NCBI GenBank assembly: GCA_029204045.2
Contig: CM055074.1
Span: 16,977,164 to 17,041,163 of the forward strand
DNA length: 64,000 bases
Source: Tillandsia leiboldiana
Taxonomy: Eukaryota; Streptophyta; Magnoliopsida; Poales; Bromeliaceae
Reading direction: 5' to 3'
Both the position numbers and the translations under genes were made by a program. Shown one piece after another: positions 30,643 to 42,488 of the stretch (position 1 is the first letter of the stretch; each line of letters starts with the position of its first letter). The notes under the pieces were generated by a model that saw only the letters and a program-made list of their open reading frames with translations, was not told where the DNA came from and did not search any database.

Positions 30643-30650
30643 TCTTAATC

Positions 30651-33143
30651 TGTCACGCCCCGGGGGTTCGAATCGCGCGGAAGAGGAGCCACCGATGCCC
30701 CTGATTCAGCCATATATTTTTTTTGTAAAACATTACTCCCCGGCGCGTGCACAGACCCGCCGCATACACAAATTCGCTCTGCAAATGAGCAGAGGCCCCT
30801 TTGTATATGCACGGCGTCTCAACTACAAAGTGTCTCACAAGGCGTAGTACATACAATCTCTAACCACATCAGTTGGGGTCTCGTACACATACAACCAAAC
30901 AATTCACGTGACATTCTAGCATTCACTTAGAGCATAGAGGCCGGTGTTTTGAAAGGATAAATAATCACAAGGTTTTGAAAGCGGCATCCACACGATGCCC
31001 TCGTTTGTGAAAACAGTTCGTAAACACATAAATCCCACAAGGTTTATAAAGCTTGGTGCCCACACGACACCCACGTTTTAAAAATAGTTTTCGCAAACGG
31101 TTTTCTTTGTTTTTCATCGTTCAAAACGGCCAAGTAAGAGAGAACGTAGTATTCATTCAATTATTCAAAAAGAAAGGAAAGAAAAGGGCAACATCCACTT
31201 CGACCCCACGGGGGTGTCGCAATCCACAACTAGCTACCATGAATAATAAAAGAAAAGGGAAAGAAGAGTCACTGTATCTGAAGTCACCCATAAATCAGAT
31301 CAGCACCCTAACGTCCTCACCGGCGCCCTAGCACTCGCCCCTGGACGAACCTGTCACGAAGTGGGAAGTCAGTGACTAGAAATAGCATGATAAGCGTAGT
31401 AAACAAAGATAAGGCAAACCACAAACACCGGAGCAACTATCCCTCCCATGCACCTTCCACCTTAACCACACCCTGTATCATTACGACATCGGGCACCTTC
31501 CCCGATGCCCACCGCCGAGCACCTGCCTCACAAAGCAACATCGGGCACCTTCCCCGATGCCCACCGCCGAGCACCTGCCTCGGCCGCCGAGCACCTGCCT
31601 CGACGTCACCGCTCACACCCCCCACCCATGGGGGCCCCCATTCCTAACGCCACCTCCGCGTGGGGTACACGGGTCAACGTACCACTTTTCCGGAAAAGCA
31701 CACCCTTGCGGTGGCCAAACCGCGGGTGTGCGTGTAGCAAATTTGAGCCTCAGATTGACATTGAGTATCATAACATAACATAACAGGGTTAGTGCATAAA
31801 CAGAAGGAGACTGACAATTCCACCTTGCCCCAACATGCTATTTCTAACAGTTAAACCCCATTCCCGAAACCCCCGGGAACGTACCCACCTTGTGTGCGTC
31901 GTCCTGCGTTCGTCCAGTCCGCGTCTGTGCTCCAGTCGCCCACAGCGTCCCGCACTCCTGAAGGAACATAGGCAAATCGAGACTTAGAAGTCCGAAACTT
32001 ACAACGACTCCCTACAGCGTGCGGCGGAGTTCTTCGCACGGCACCGGCCCGTGCGACGAACACCCTGCCAGGGCGCAGCCCCGCGCGGCACCAGCCCGCG
32101 CGGCGCCCCTCCTGCGGGCGGCCCCGCGCGGCCGAGCGCCGCGCGGGCGCGCGGCCCGCGGTGCGGGGCGGCCCCGCGCGGCACCAGCCCGCGCGGGCGC
32201 CCCCCTCCTGCGGCGGCCCCGCGCGGCCGAGCGCCGCGCGGGCGCGCGGCCCGCGGTGCGGGGCGGCCCCGCGCGGCACCAGCCCGCGCGGGCGCCCCCC
32301 TCCTGCGGGCGGCCCCCGCGCGGCCGAGCGCCGCGCGGGTGCGCGGCCCGCGGTGCGGGGCGGCCCCGCGCGGCACCAGCCCGCGCGGGCGCCCCCTCCT
32401 GCGGGCGGCCCCTGCGCGGCCGAGCGCCGCGCGGGCGCGCGGCCCGCGGTGCGGGGCGGCCCCGCGCGGCCGTGCGCCGCGCGGGCGCGTGGCCCGCGGT
32501 GCGGGGCGGCCCCGCGCGGCACCAGCCCGCGCGGGCGCCCCTCCTGCGGGCGGCCCCGCGCGGCCGAGCGCCGCGCGGGCGCGCGGCCCGCGGTGCGCGA
32601 CGGCGCCGGGCCTCCTCCCTCCTCGTGACCAACAAAAGAAAGAAAGAGGGAGATTCCCCCGAACGAAACGCGTCCGACTCACCTTGATGTGCGAAAGAGG
32701 AGGAAGAGAGGGATCGTCCGCTTGCCTCCACCGGTCCACCCTTGCGGTGTGCTTGGTTTCTCTTTGCCGGCGGCTACGAGGGAGGAAGAAAAAGAAAAGA
32801 GGCGGCCACCAAAAGAAAAATAAGAGGAACCCTAATCCTCTTTCCCTCACGGCTACATATATATACTAAGAGAATTAGGGTTTACCTTAAAAGGTGTGCG
32901 GCTGCCAACACGGATCCCGAGGCGTCTAAGGGGGACCCCAACTTCGAGAATTAATTCTGGTCAGACCGGGAGTCGGAAAAATAAACCGATCGCGCCCACG
33001 CGCTCCGTTCCGCGAGCTCTACCGCCTAAAATTATTTGCGGGCCCCGACGGTCTGTCCGGAAAAAATGCCAAAAATGAGGCCCCCGGTCAGGCATTACAA
33101 GAAGAGGGTGACCAGAAGGGTTAAGGAAAAGCCGGGTCTTACA
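30651..33143 (-). repeat. G1 5' LTR
   Basis: This is a near-perfect copy of 23087-25577, two bases longer through single-base run differences (an extra C near 32294 and an extra A near 33060). It carries the same hairpins, palindrome and ~95-bp GC repeat. It is followed by the TSD GTTGC at 33144-33148. Confidence 0.95.
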
Positions 33144-33148
33144 GTTGC

Positions 33149-33776
33149 ACTCGTGCCTGGGGGGCCGAGTGGAGTCTAGTAGCTGTGTTTAGACCACTGC
33201 TAGTGTGGTTGGGAACCGTTTGGGGTTGACGGTGGTCCCGAGGTCGTTGTGTGTACTTTGACCATTGTGCGAGAGGTTTGGGGATCTTGAGTCTATCCGT
33301 TCTGAGAGAGAGCGTGGATTTCGACTATAGCCTGCATGTGCCACTATTCGATAGTGAGTTAGTCCTTATGGACACCCTACGTAATTCCTGCCCGGCAGCG
33401 GGAGGTGGTTGTAGGTAGGCGCAGGCTTGACTGGACCCGATGTGGCAGTCAGCTCGATTGGGTCGATTGAGCACCTCGTGTGCGAGTGTTGCATAACTTG
33501 TATTGAGAGCCTGTACACTGATGTTTTATTTGAGATACCTCCCTGTTGAGTTCTGGGTTTTGTATTTGAGGATATTGTAAGATTATCATTTTGGGAGATG
33601 GACATTGTTATTATTTCCAGTTGTACAGTGGTTGGTTTTAGTTTTACAGCAGATTTTATTTATAGCTCTGATATCTGTTTAGCTGTAGTACTTTTCATGC
33701 AGGTAGGACGCTTCGCCTATGCGGGGTTTGGCATAGGTGGCGGACCGGGTCGCAATTTCGACCCCGGGGCGTGACA
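33149..33776 (+). repeat. G2 5' LTR, second part
   Basis: This resumes the G2 LTR after G1 and ends ...CCCCGGGGCGTGACA at 33776, followed by the PBS TGGTATCAGAG (33785-33795). It is homologous to G0 (626-958, 18576-19080) and to the reversed LTR start at 959. Confidence 0.88.
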
Positions 33777-36700
33777 GATTAGGGTGGTATCAGAGCCTAG
33801 GTTGTAGGTCATGGTGGACTTAGAAACCCTAGGCTTGTGGTTGGACCCTAGGATGACTTCGTGAGAGTCGTGATTGTAGCGAGAGTCCTGATTGAGTTTT
33901 ACACCTCTCCCAAGGGACGGGATGAGTGATTGGCATGTTTATTCTCCTAAGTGGTTATGTTGGCTGCAGACAACATAACGCTGTGGAACGGGTGACATGC
34001 TGTAGACTTTCGCTGGATTGGGTCGAGCGTTGTTGTGTGCTGATTTGTGGTTTCGTCGTGGCGAGCGGTGTCTCCCCGTCGCTGGGTTTGGGACCCGTGT
34101 GCATCCTGTCATAGCAGTTGAGCTTGAGCGGTTGGTTTTGGGCTGGATACCCGGATTGAGGTCAGTGAGTTTCGGACCCAGATGACAGGATCGTCAGAGG
34201 CATATCAGCGGCAGAGTTAGCAGCTGGTCTGGGTGACACAGTTGTCGGAGCACTGAGTAGCCCCCTCCGTGCCAATGTTTAGTGTCGAGGCACCGAGGCA
34301 GGGTGGATAGTTGACAGCAGAGGAGCTGTGGGGCATGTTTGATTGAGTGAGCCAGATTTGGCAGATGAACCACCCCGACTCGTAAGATTGAGTTTGGAGC
34401 CTTTGGAGGCAGAGTTGTGGTTAGTGGTGATGGAGTGATCAATTGAGATCCTCCCTGTGCTAGAGAGTTTATGCAGTTGTTGAACTGCGCGCTCCAGGTT
34501 TCGAGGGACGAGGCGCAAAGGATATGTGAGACTGGGAGTGGATTGCGCCAGGATACCTTTCAGTTTAGTTGGTCCCTCCGTTATGGATTATTGATGCCTC
34601 GATGGTGTAGGCATTATATATGGAGCGTGGTGCTGCAGTTCCTTTGGATAGGGATCTGCCGCCAGAGGCGAGTTCTGGATAGAGGCGCTTGGCGCTAGGT
34701 GATGGAGGACAGATCGGCCGGCAGAGGCATTTTCGTTTTCCTTTCCAGGATGGTGGATATCTTTGTGGACGGTTAATGTAAAGCTTACCCAAGGGAATGT
34801 TACCCTTTGTGTTTGATAACATGCATATTTGGGGTTTAATGTATGTGATTGAGGGGTGAGCTTAGTAAGGATAATTGTATAAGGAATTGCGTGAATTAAT
34901 TGTGTTTTGTCATGACGGTTGCAATAATAGATTTCTGAGATGTCGGAGATCGGGTGGACCCCGATGGCAGCATCAGCATCTCTATCAGAGTAGCGCAGCG
35001 GTAGCGTGGTTTTGTTGTCTGTGGAGGACCGTATCTGTTGCCTCAGTGTGAGCAGAGACAGAGGTCGTGCTCCCTTTGTGATTGGTTTAGATATTTTCTG
35101 GCAGACTGAGCGACGACCGCTTGCATCGTGTGGATGAGTTTGTGCCGCCTGGTTGGAGGGCGCCACGGCAGTGGATCGGGTTGTAGCAGGTGTGATTTCA
35201 TCACAGCAGTCGGAGTTAGTGCACTTCGCATTCTGGCATGGACTAGAGGCAAAGTTGTTACCACGTGCACTAGAGGTACAGTTTACTATCGGTGTTGTGC
35301 ATGTGAAGGAGGCTTGTGGATCATGTCCAGTGCCGTTGAGACCATGAGTTATACCGGCAAACCTATTGGTATGGGTGGCAGTTCGGTGTTTTGACCCAGC
35401 GCCTGGGGTTGGTTGGCATAGTACCACTAGATGGTTAAGTGCGGAGAGTGATGGCTGTGACCTTCTGTAAGGCAGACAAAAGGAGGCTTGTTATATTGAG
35501 ACTGTTCGAGCACACAGGTTATAGCGACAGTGTGAGAGGAGCTTATGGCGGCACCGGGATTAAAGGATATTTATATCGCCGCGAGATCCCGGGTGTGAGT
35601 CCACTCGAGCCGATGATTATGCCGCCGGATAGGGAGATTGAGATTGCGATTGACGTGGTTCTGGAAACCGCGCCAACCTCAATAGCACCTCATTGGATAT
35701 CACCTGTAGTGCTGAGAGAGCCGATGGCACAGGTGCAGGGATCTGATGGATCGAGGGTCTGTTTGACCTAGTGCCACGTCGTTGATACACGACGGTGAGG
35801 GTTCCCTTGTAGTTTGAGCACAGGCAGGTCCGGATATTATTTAGGACCTTTTTGATGGAGTTATACTCCGACAGTTGTTTGTTTGTGATGTGTGTACCTA
35901 CATGGAATCAGATAGCCGAGGACTTTGCCTAGATGGCGTTCAGGACACGGTAGGGGCATTATGAGTGTAGCGAGGCCAAATGGATTGACTAATGCCCCGT
36001 CGCCTTTAAGATTGGAGGAATTGTGTGTTCCAGCTTTACTTGGACGGATTGGTAAATATGTTCTGCATAGGTATGGGATGGACTCCCAGAGTGACTTGGA
36101 ACTTGTGGAGCATTGTGGATGGTACCGCAATGTCTGTGTGAAGGAAGCTGTGAGCCGAATTTGTTGAGGTGCAACTATTAGCTTTGGGAACATACCTGCT
36201 TGGGCCACATTATTCTAGCCGTTGGAGCGGCGGTGGAAATCCGGCCAAGATGGATGCTATTTGAGTTTGGCCGAGACTGACATTTATTGTTGTGATGAGA
36301 AGCTTTTGGGACTGGGCAGTACCAGCAGGGCTGGACGAATGGATGATTAGACTGATACCAGCGCCGATTTTAGCATCGCCAGTGATGGGAGATGGATTTG
36401 CGAGATACAGTGATGCCTCCCATGGTGGCTATGGAGTTATAGTTGGATTATTGAGGAGCATCCAGTATCACCCCGACAGGGCCACTGTGGTGGCGGATAC
36501 CTGGAGCAGGAGAGCTTTGGGGTTGAGTTTGATGATTCCGTAGCTGGCGCTGGGTGGGATCGTTGAGGTGAACAGGGCTCGAGGTTGTGTCCCTGGGGGT
36601 TCCTTTTGATGGCAGACTGCGGTGGAGCAGTCCACGCGGATGGTCAGGATTTGAGAGTGACCGAGTGAGGACCCCGGCTTGTTAAGACTTCTTCCCTTCT

Positions 36701-37132
36701 TGGATGATCGCGTGGGGGTGCTTCGGGTTGCCTTGGTTGAGTTGACACAGGATGTGGTTTTGTGCGTGTTGCACTAGTGGTTATTTCCTTTTCCCCCAGC
36801 CTTTTGTTGGAGTTCTTGATGGTATTTCCACGTCTCTGCTCAGGAGTGTTAGGCTTGTGGATTCCTCGCCCGTGATGGACTCGTTTCCTTTGAGATCTGC
36901 GAGTATTTGTAGTACGAGGGACGCCCGTTGCGAATTCTGGCTCGTGAGATGAGAGAATTACGCAATTGGCCCATGCCGTACTGGTTGTTGTTGTTGCTGA
37001 GGAGTAATCACGGGAAGTGACGGGTGACTTGGGAGCTGGGGACGGCGGTGTTGTGTACCTACCCTTGGTTTATGAGACTCCTTGTGAGTTGCTTTAGTTT
37101 CGAGGACGAAACTTTCTTTTTGTGGGGGAGGA
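33777..37132 (+). pseudogene. G2 internal region: condensed remnant of gypsy gag-pol
   Basis: Only short islands of gypsy polyprotein survive, in the expected order. PPDREIEIAIDV near 35616-35651 is from the protease-RT linker. GLTNAPS near 35980-36000 is from RT. YSDASHGGYGV near 36399-36432 and HPDRATVVADTWSR near 36465-36505 are RNase H motifs, with ~30 residues between them instead of ~100. A chromodomain-like tail (LARE...VTWELG) lies near 36935-37045. The RT catalytic motif and the integrase core were not found. No CCHC knuckle was found in 33800-35400. The islands sit in different frames with stops. It looks like a long-decayed or deletion-built non-autonomous internal region. Confidence 0.7.
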
Positions 37133-37981
37133 TGTGGTGACCCAGATCTTTGCAAGGCTTCTACAGTGTGACCATCAGCTTCTGAAGGCCTATGTGGCAT
37201 GTCGGCGGTGTTTCTGCACCAATTTGGACACAAGTGATGGACTTCGGGTGTTAAAGGGATCACGTGGGTAATCGGAGGACCCTGTCGATTGTTTAGAAGT
37301 GGTTTCGCGTGAATCGGGCATCAAAATTGGACTCAGTGCGGAATTTGGATTAAAAACGCCCTTCGGGATGCCTTCGGCAAATTTTGGATTTGGAATTTTG
37401 CAAAACGGACAACGAATTTGGATTCAGCGCGCGAAAACGATCGAAATGGCCTATTTACTTGTATTTTTCGGAGCCCGGATGACTTGCCATGATTTTCGAG
37501 GCAGCTGGGTACTCTTCCGGCTGGCGGGGCATCGCCGGCGGCAGCGGGCAGCGGCGGAGCGGGCACGCGCGCGCGCGCGGGCAGGCGCGCGCGCGGTGCA
37601 GCGAAGGAGCGTGCCACGTGGCGTTTCCTGATTGGCTCGGAGTGGACACGTGGCCTCGTGGGACTGGCTGGTGCACGGACGCGGTCTACGAAGCGGGCGG
37701 CAGGTTTCTCGGGGCGTGTGCACGGCATGGTCGCCGGCAGCGCGACGTGCGCGCACGTGGGCACGCCGACCGAGGCGGATCGCGCGGGAAGGCAGCGCGG
37801 GGGGCCTGGCCACGTGTCGCGAGGGGAACGGCTGGGTTTGGTGTTTGCTGTGCGGCGTGCCACGTGGCGCTCAGGGATTGGCCCGTTTTGGTGTTTGCTG
37901 TTCTGGGACACGTGGCGCTCCAGGGTTGATTCGGGCTTTGACGGATTGGGGTACATTTTGGCGGCACTGTAGCAGCCCGAA
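37133..37981 (+). repeat. G2 3' LTR, truncated
   Basis: It starts TGTGGTGACCCAG just after the PPT and follows the 5' LTR to TGTAGCAGCCCGAAAT, then breaks off before the palindrome and TATA box. The GC-rich part (37520-37605) is shorter than in the 5' LTR (20490-20625). The break joins B2 sequence at a shared AAAT. Confidence 0.9.
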
Positions 37982-39579
37982 ATCATGAAAAACAAAGATA
38001 AAACATTATAAACCGTTTTTCATATTATATACGTCAAACACAAGTTATCAAAAATAATCTTGAGATCCAAAGTCTATCAAGATGTAACGGATTTACAAAG
38101 ATGACTTACAAAGATTTCCAAATGACATCAATTTGATTTCTACCCTTTCAAATTTGAGATAAGCACTAAAATACCTAAGGATGGCTCTTTGAGCATCTTT
38201 CAACTATCCCACCTTATACCAACCAGGAGATTGTTCAAAATATAAGAACTTTGCATATAAATCTCCAAATGCTTCAACTAAAGATTTTCTCATAAAATAC
38301 TATCAAGCATCCATAACATGTGGTAGCTTCACACACAGACCAGACGACCGGGGTGGCAGCTCTTTCCAACATGTGGTGGTAGTTTTCACACTCCTTTCGG
38401 ATGTAACTCTTTCCACATCTTTTGCAATTCATTTTATTACCCTTGTACGAAAATACAATCTCTTATGTGAAAGAATTAAATTCCAAATTTTAGTCAATCG
38501 GTTGTCTCATGTTTATCACAAAGAACTAACACAACCGAGATAGAATAATCATCTAAAGATCACACATGAATACTAAAATTTGATGAATATAATTATCAAA
38601 AACTCTTATAATGAAGTATCTTCAAGAATTATGATTAGGGAGTAAAGTTGATAATTCATATAAAATTAAATTGGAGTGATTGAAAGTGAAAACCCTTTCT
38701 ATTCAATGCACTTGTTCATTAAAACCCTTTTGTTCAAAAACAAAACATAAAAACGAAGAGCATTGAAAACATGTAATGCAGAGATTTAGAAAAATATGAA
38801 AGGAAAACCAATCAAAGCATTACATACAGTCATAAGCTAATTAGAACTTAAGACAAGGAAAGATATCAACTTTCCGAATCCAAAATCGTCGAATTTTGGG
38901 TTGTCTTTATTCATTGTGGCCGGGAGTTGATAGCTTTGACTGTTGATCCACCTTAGGTCTTTGCCTCGCAGTGATCCACTTGAATGATTGATGTTGAGGC
39001 TCGGACCTTTGGTGGGTTGAGTGAACTCCTCTGACTTGATGTGTCTTTTGATTCCGTTGAGTTCGCTCCGTAGATGAAGTTGCCGAAGAATTCCTCTTAC
39101 TCTTTTTCGGGCCCGACTTCATCAAGTGTCCTTCAAGTCCACATTGGTGACAAGTTCTTCCTTTCAATTTAGTTGTGGAACTTGAAGCCTTCACAGTTTG
39201 GTTCTTTTTAAATCCCAAACCAACCTTGCTTGTTTGACCTAATCCGGACATACACTCAAGTTTCTTCGAACCGGTTGAAATCCTTTGTATGTCGGATTTA
39301 AGTTGATGAACTTGCTTGGTCAAAGTTTGGTTGGTGACATGAATTTCCTCAAACTGTTTTTCTAGAAAATCAATCTTGTTAATGTGGGAATTAACGACCG
39401 TTTTCGATTGATTTATCTTTTCTTGGAGGATTTTATTATTATCCAATAAAAGCCCTCGTTCCTCCTCGAGATCATGAAGTTTGATCTTTAAAGCATGATT
39501 CTCGTCTTGAATCTCAAGTCGTTGCTTCCTCAACTTCTTAATATGCTTGGCCATCTTCTTTGATTCCGTAAGAAGTTGT
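37982..39579 (-). mobile_element. Gag-only SIRE derivative B2, left fragment
   Basis: This matches B1 from about 41612 to 43220 (post-gag noncoding plus the gag C-terminal half). The 3' LTR and the segment next to it are missing because of the junction at 37981. B1 interrupts it at 39579 (TSD GTTGT, 39575-39579), and the gag continues at 45797. The conserved CUACCAC block is at 38317-38420. Confidence 0.88.
38841..39579 (-). pseudogene. B2 gag, C-terminal part
   Basis: A coiled coil (KKMAKHIKKLRKQRL region) is followed by one visible knuckle, CHQCGLEGHLMKSGPKK, in which the last knuckle cysteine has become glycine. B1 has CHLCGLEGHLVKDC. A TAA at 38907-38909 precedes the family end FPCLKF at 38841. 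Broken by the B1 insertion and further by A4 at 46339. Confidence 0.85.
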
Positions 39580-40868
39580 TGTTGAGTTATGAATCCCAAA
39601 GGATCTAAATAGGTACTATCAAACAACTAGAGGGGGGGTGAATAGGTGTAATACTTAAAAACTCAATCTCAGTGCAAAATAAAAACCAATGCGGAAAATA
39701 AAAACAGCACACCGAGATATACGTGGAAACTCCAATCCAGGAGAAAAACCACGGGACCAACACGCAATAACAATCCACTAAGAATAGAAGAATAACAAGG
39801 CGATTACCGACTCCACGGACTCAACCCCTCCTTTAGCTTCTTCGGACCTCGCGCTGACCGGTTGGATATCCACGCAATAACAATCCCTAAGAAAAGAAGA
39901 ATAACAAGGTGATTACCGTCTCCACGGATTTAACCCCTCCTTCAATTTCTTGTACCTCGCGCTCCACCGTTTTGCCCGTCCACTGCTCACGTTCGAATCC
40001 ACGAACGCACGCTTCGAATCCACGAAACGCCTTTAGCACACCGAATCCACGATGCCATGTCGAATCCACGACGCAAACTCAGTCGATAAGAATATTGACT
40101 TCGATGGTGATCCTTTGCTTAGATTATCAATGAAGAACCGTAGAAGAAATCTTTAAGCAAAGATTAGATCAATTCGACCAAAGATATGTTCTTGAAGGAA
40201 CCATCGAATTGACCTAAAAGAGGCTATAAAGAAGAACGATAAAAACCTAGCCTCTAGGGTTGCTCTCAAGTGTTTTATAAATTAATCGGTAGAGAACACC
40301 CGTTCTTGAGAAACCCTAAATGTCTATTTATAGTTTAGAAACCTTTGGAAAGAGATAAGCATCAAAAACTGCCTTAACAGAAATTTTCCCGCACGACGAT
40401 CCGGATCAGATTTATGGCGATCCTGATCGTCGTCTTTTTTCCAGCAATTCCTGAAAAAACAAGGTTCGGGATCCGGATCGGAATTCTGATCCGGATCGGA
40501 ATTCTGATCCTGATCGGAATTCTGATCCTGATCGGAATTCTGAACATCCAATTTGTCCAGTTTTTGATTTTTAAGCAATGAAAACTTATCCAAGTGTTTC
40601 TAAACTACTCAAATGTATTCGGATCACCAAAATTATTTAGTTAAACGTACCTAAGCAATCCGAATCCATTTTCCTTGAGATTGATCTATAAGATCCACAA
40701 TTCTTCACCTTCAATCTTCAAGACTCAAAACACTAAGTGTCAACTTGAGCTCTTGTTGAATCTTCTCTAAGTCTTCGATTGCTGATTGACAATTTGATCA
40801 CTTCAAGACTCCGACTCAACCCACTGACTTGACTCACGAAATATGCCAACACCAAAAATGCCGTAACA
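39580..40868 (-). repeat. B1 3' LTR
   Basis: Plus-strand ends are TGTTGAGTTATG and ...ATGCCGTAACA. It contains TATAAATA (minus strand, about 40324-40331), four tandem 18-bp units of GATCCGGATC/GATCCTGATC (starts 40470, 40488, 40506, 40524) plus an upstream pair at 40398 and 40419, and the hairpin group at about 39985-40075. Confidence 0.9.
39985..40075 (-). other. Four UGGAUU-loop hairpins in the B LTR
   Basis: Sense stems around TGGATT are GTCG/CGAC, GCATCG/CGGTGT (with wobbles), GCGTTTCG/CGAAGCGT and GCGTTCG/CGAACGT. These differ from the stems of the A family while the loop is the same. The second LTR copy is at about 44895-44980. Confidence 0.75.
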
Positions 40869-42488
40869 ATCTCCCCCTTTGGCAATTTCGTGACAAAACC
40901 CAAAAATACATAAAAGCTCAAAATACTCATCTTAAACCAAAAAATCGAAACTCAATGTCATGACCAAAACATTGATTTTCTTTGCGTGAAAGATCCAATA
41001 AATACAAAATTACATTTGAACCAAACAGTCCTAGAACATACTCTATGACTTAGGACTTGGAGTCTTAAAGTGATGTAATTCCTGCAAAACCAAAACTCCA
41101 AACAAAATCAAACGTTAGTCGTTAGAAATTAGAATCCTACATTTGATCCGTCTTCCTTTTGGTTCTTTTGTTTTTTCTTTGTCTCCCCCTATCTTGAGCA
41201 TCTCTAACATGTTCTCCATGTTCTCCCCCTTTGTGATACGATCATCATTTTCCGTTCTCCCCCTATCTCGATGATCTCATCTCTGTCTCCCCCTATTTCT
41301 CTTCTCCCCCTTTTTGTCACAAATTGTCAAACAGTGAACATACTAGACAAAAGGAAATCACTAACAGCATTAGTTCATAGAGAAAGAGAGATAAAAGCTC
41401 AGTTCCGGTATATAACAAAAATGCAGATTGCGTACCTGTACCAGAAAGCAAAAATCAAATAATTTCTTGAAACAAATCCAGATTTTGGAATCTTTTCAAA
41501 TACCGATTTGTATTCCATCAAGAAATCCATTTAAGTGCTTTGAAAAACAATGAATTCACATAGATGCCATTCAATCCAATTAATTTCACGAAATTAAAAA
41601 GATTTACTCCAAAATCATGAAAAATAAAGGTAAAACATTATAAACCGTTTTTCATGTTATATTCATCAAACACAAGTCATCAAAAATAATCTTGAGATCC
41701 AAACTCTATCAAGATGTAACGGATTTACAAAGATGACTTACGGAGATTTCCAAATGACATCAATTCTGAATTTTTACCCTTTCAAATTTGAGATAAGCAC
41801 TAAAATACCTAAGGGTGGCTCTTTGAGCATCTTTCAACTATTCCACCTTATACCAACCAGGAGATTGTTCAAAATATAAGAGTTTTGCATATAAATCTCC
41901 AAATGCTTCAACTAAAGATTTTCTCATAAAATACTATCAAGCATCCATAACATGTGGTAGCTTCACACACAAACCGGACGACCGGGGTGGCAGCTCTTTC
42001 CAGCATGTGGTGGTAGTTTTCACACTCCTTTCGGATGTAACTCTTTCCACATCTTTCATAATTCAATTATTTACCCTTGTAAGAAGGCAATCTCTTACGT
42101 GAAAGAATTAAATCCCAAATTTTAGTCAATCGGTTGTCTCATGTTTATCACAAAGAACTCACACAACCGAGATAGATTAAGCATCTGAAGATCACACATG
42201 ATTTCTAAAATTTGATGCTTATAATATCAAAAACTCCTATAATGAAGTATCTTCAAGATTATGATTATGAAGTAAAGTTGATAATCCATATAAAATTAAT
42301 TTGGAGTGAATGAAAGTGAAAACCCTTTTTTTTTTTTTTTTTTTTTTTATTCAATGCACTTGTTCGTTAAAAACCTTTTGTTTAAAAACAAAACATAAAA
42401 ACGAAGAGCATTGAAAACATGTAATGCAAAGATCAAGAACAATATGAAAGAAAAACTGATCAAAGCATTACATACAGTCATAAGCTAA
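40869..42488 (-). other. B1 noncoding region between gag and 3' LTR
   Basis: No coding sequence was found. From the LTR inward it has the PPT (40869-40884), five further PPT-like tracts (sense AGGGGGAGA) at 41182, 41222, 41256, 41286 and 41303, the conserved CUACCAC block at 41951-42056, and a run of 23 T (poly-A in sense) at 42326-42348 that B2 lacks. The internal promoter and 3' ORF of the A family are absent. Confidence 0.7.
41951..42056 (-). ncRNA. Conserved CUACCAC block, B-family version
   Basis: It is homologous to 11589-11710. The hairpin is CCGG-TCGT-CCGG (41974-41985), and three CTACCAC-type repeats are kept (one as CTGCCAC). Conservation across families, while the surrounding noncoding sequence has diverged, argues for function. 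The B2 copy at 38317-38420 has the stem CCGG/CTGG. Confidence 0.55.

Larger units (their letters stand above)
23087..33143 (-). mobile_element. Complete young Tekay/Del chromovirus G1
   Basis: This is a full-length minus-strand gypsy element with LTRs 23087-25577 (3') and 30651-33143 (5'), an internal region of 5.07 kb, PBS at 30632-30642, and a perfect TSD GTTGC at 23082-23086 and 33144-33148. The two ~2.49-kb LTRs look identical except for a handful of differences I can see by eye (near 23216, in the GC repeat, near 25360 and near 25497). gag and pol are open apart from a one-base frame offset at a run of seven G. It is inserted into the G2 5' LTR. It is the most recent insertion in the window and the best candidate for recent activity. 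Confidence 0.95.
20102..37981 (+). mobile_element. Gypsy chromovirus G2 (Tekay-like), decayed and lacking most of pol
   Basis: This is a plus-strand element inserted in A2 gag (left flank ACTAT). The 5' LTR is 20102-23086 plus 33149-33776 (about 3.6 kb), interrupted by intact G1. The PBS is TGGTATCAGAG at 33785-33795. The internal region is only about 3.36 kb (33777-37132), followed by the PPT TGTGGGGGAGGA (37121-37132) and a 3' LTR cut off at 37981. Remnants of protease-RT, RNase H and a chromodomain-like tail are recognisable, but whole domains are missing. Confidence 0.88.

Noticed and set aside
33926..36208. Multiple 60-280 codon frames in the G2 interior, including a long minus-strand one at 34588-35427
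   Set aside because: Only short plus-strand islands match gypsy proteins; the minus-strand frame matches nothing I know and overlaps the decayed sense remnant.
42326..42348. Run of T as a retrogene or LINE poly-A tail
   Set aside because: No target duplication or retrocopied sequence adjoins it; it is a homopolymer expansion inside B1, absent from B2.
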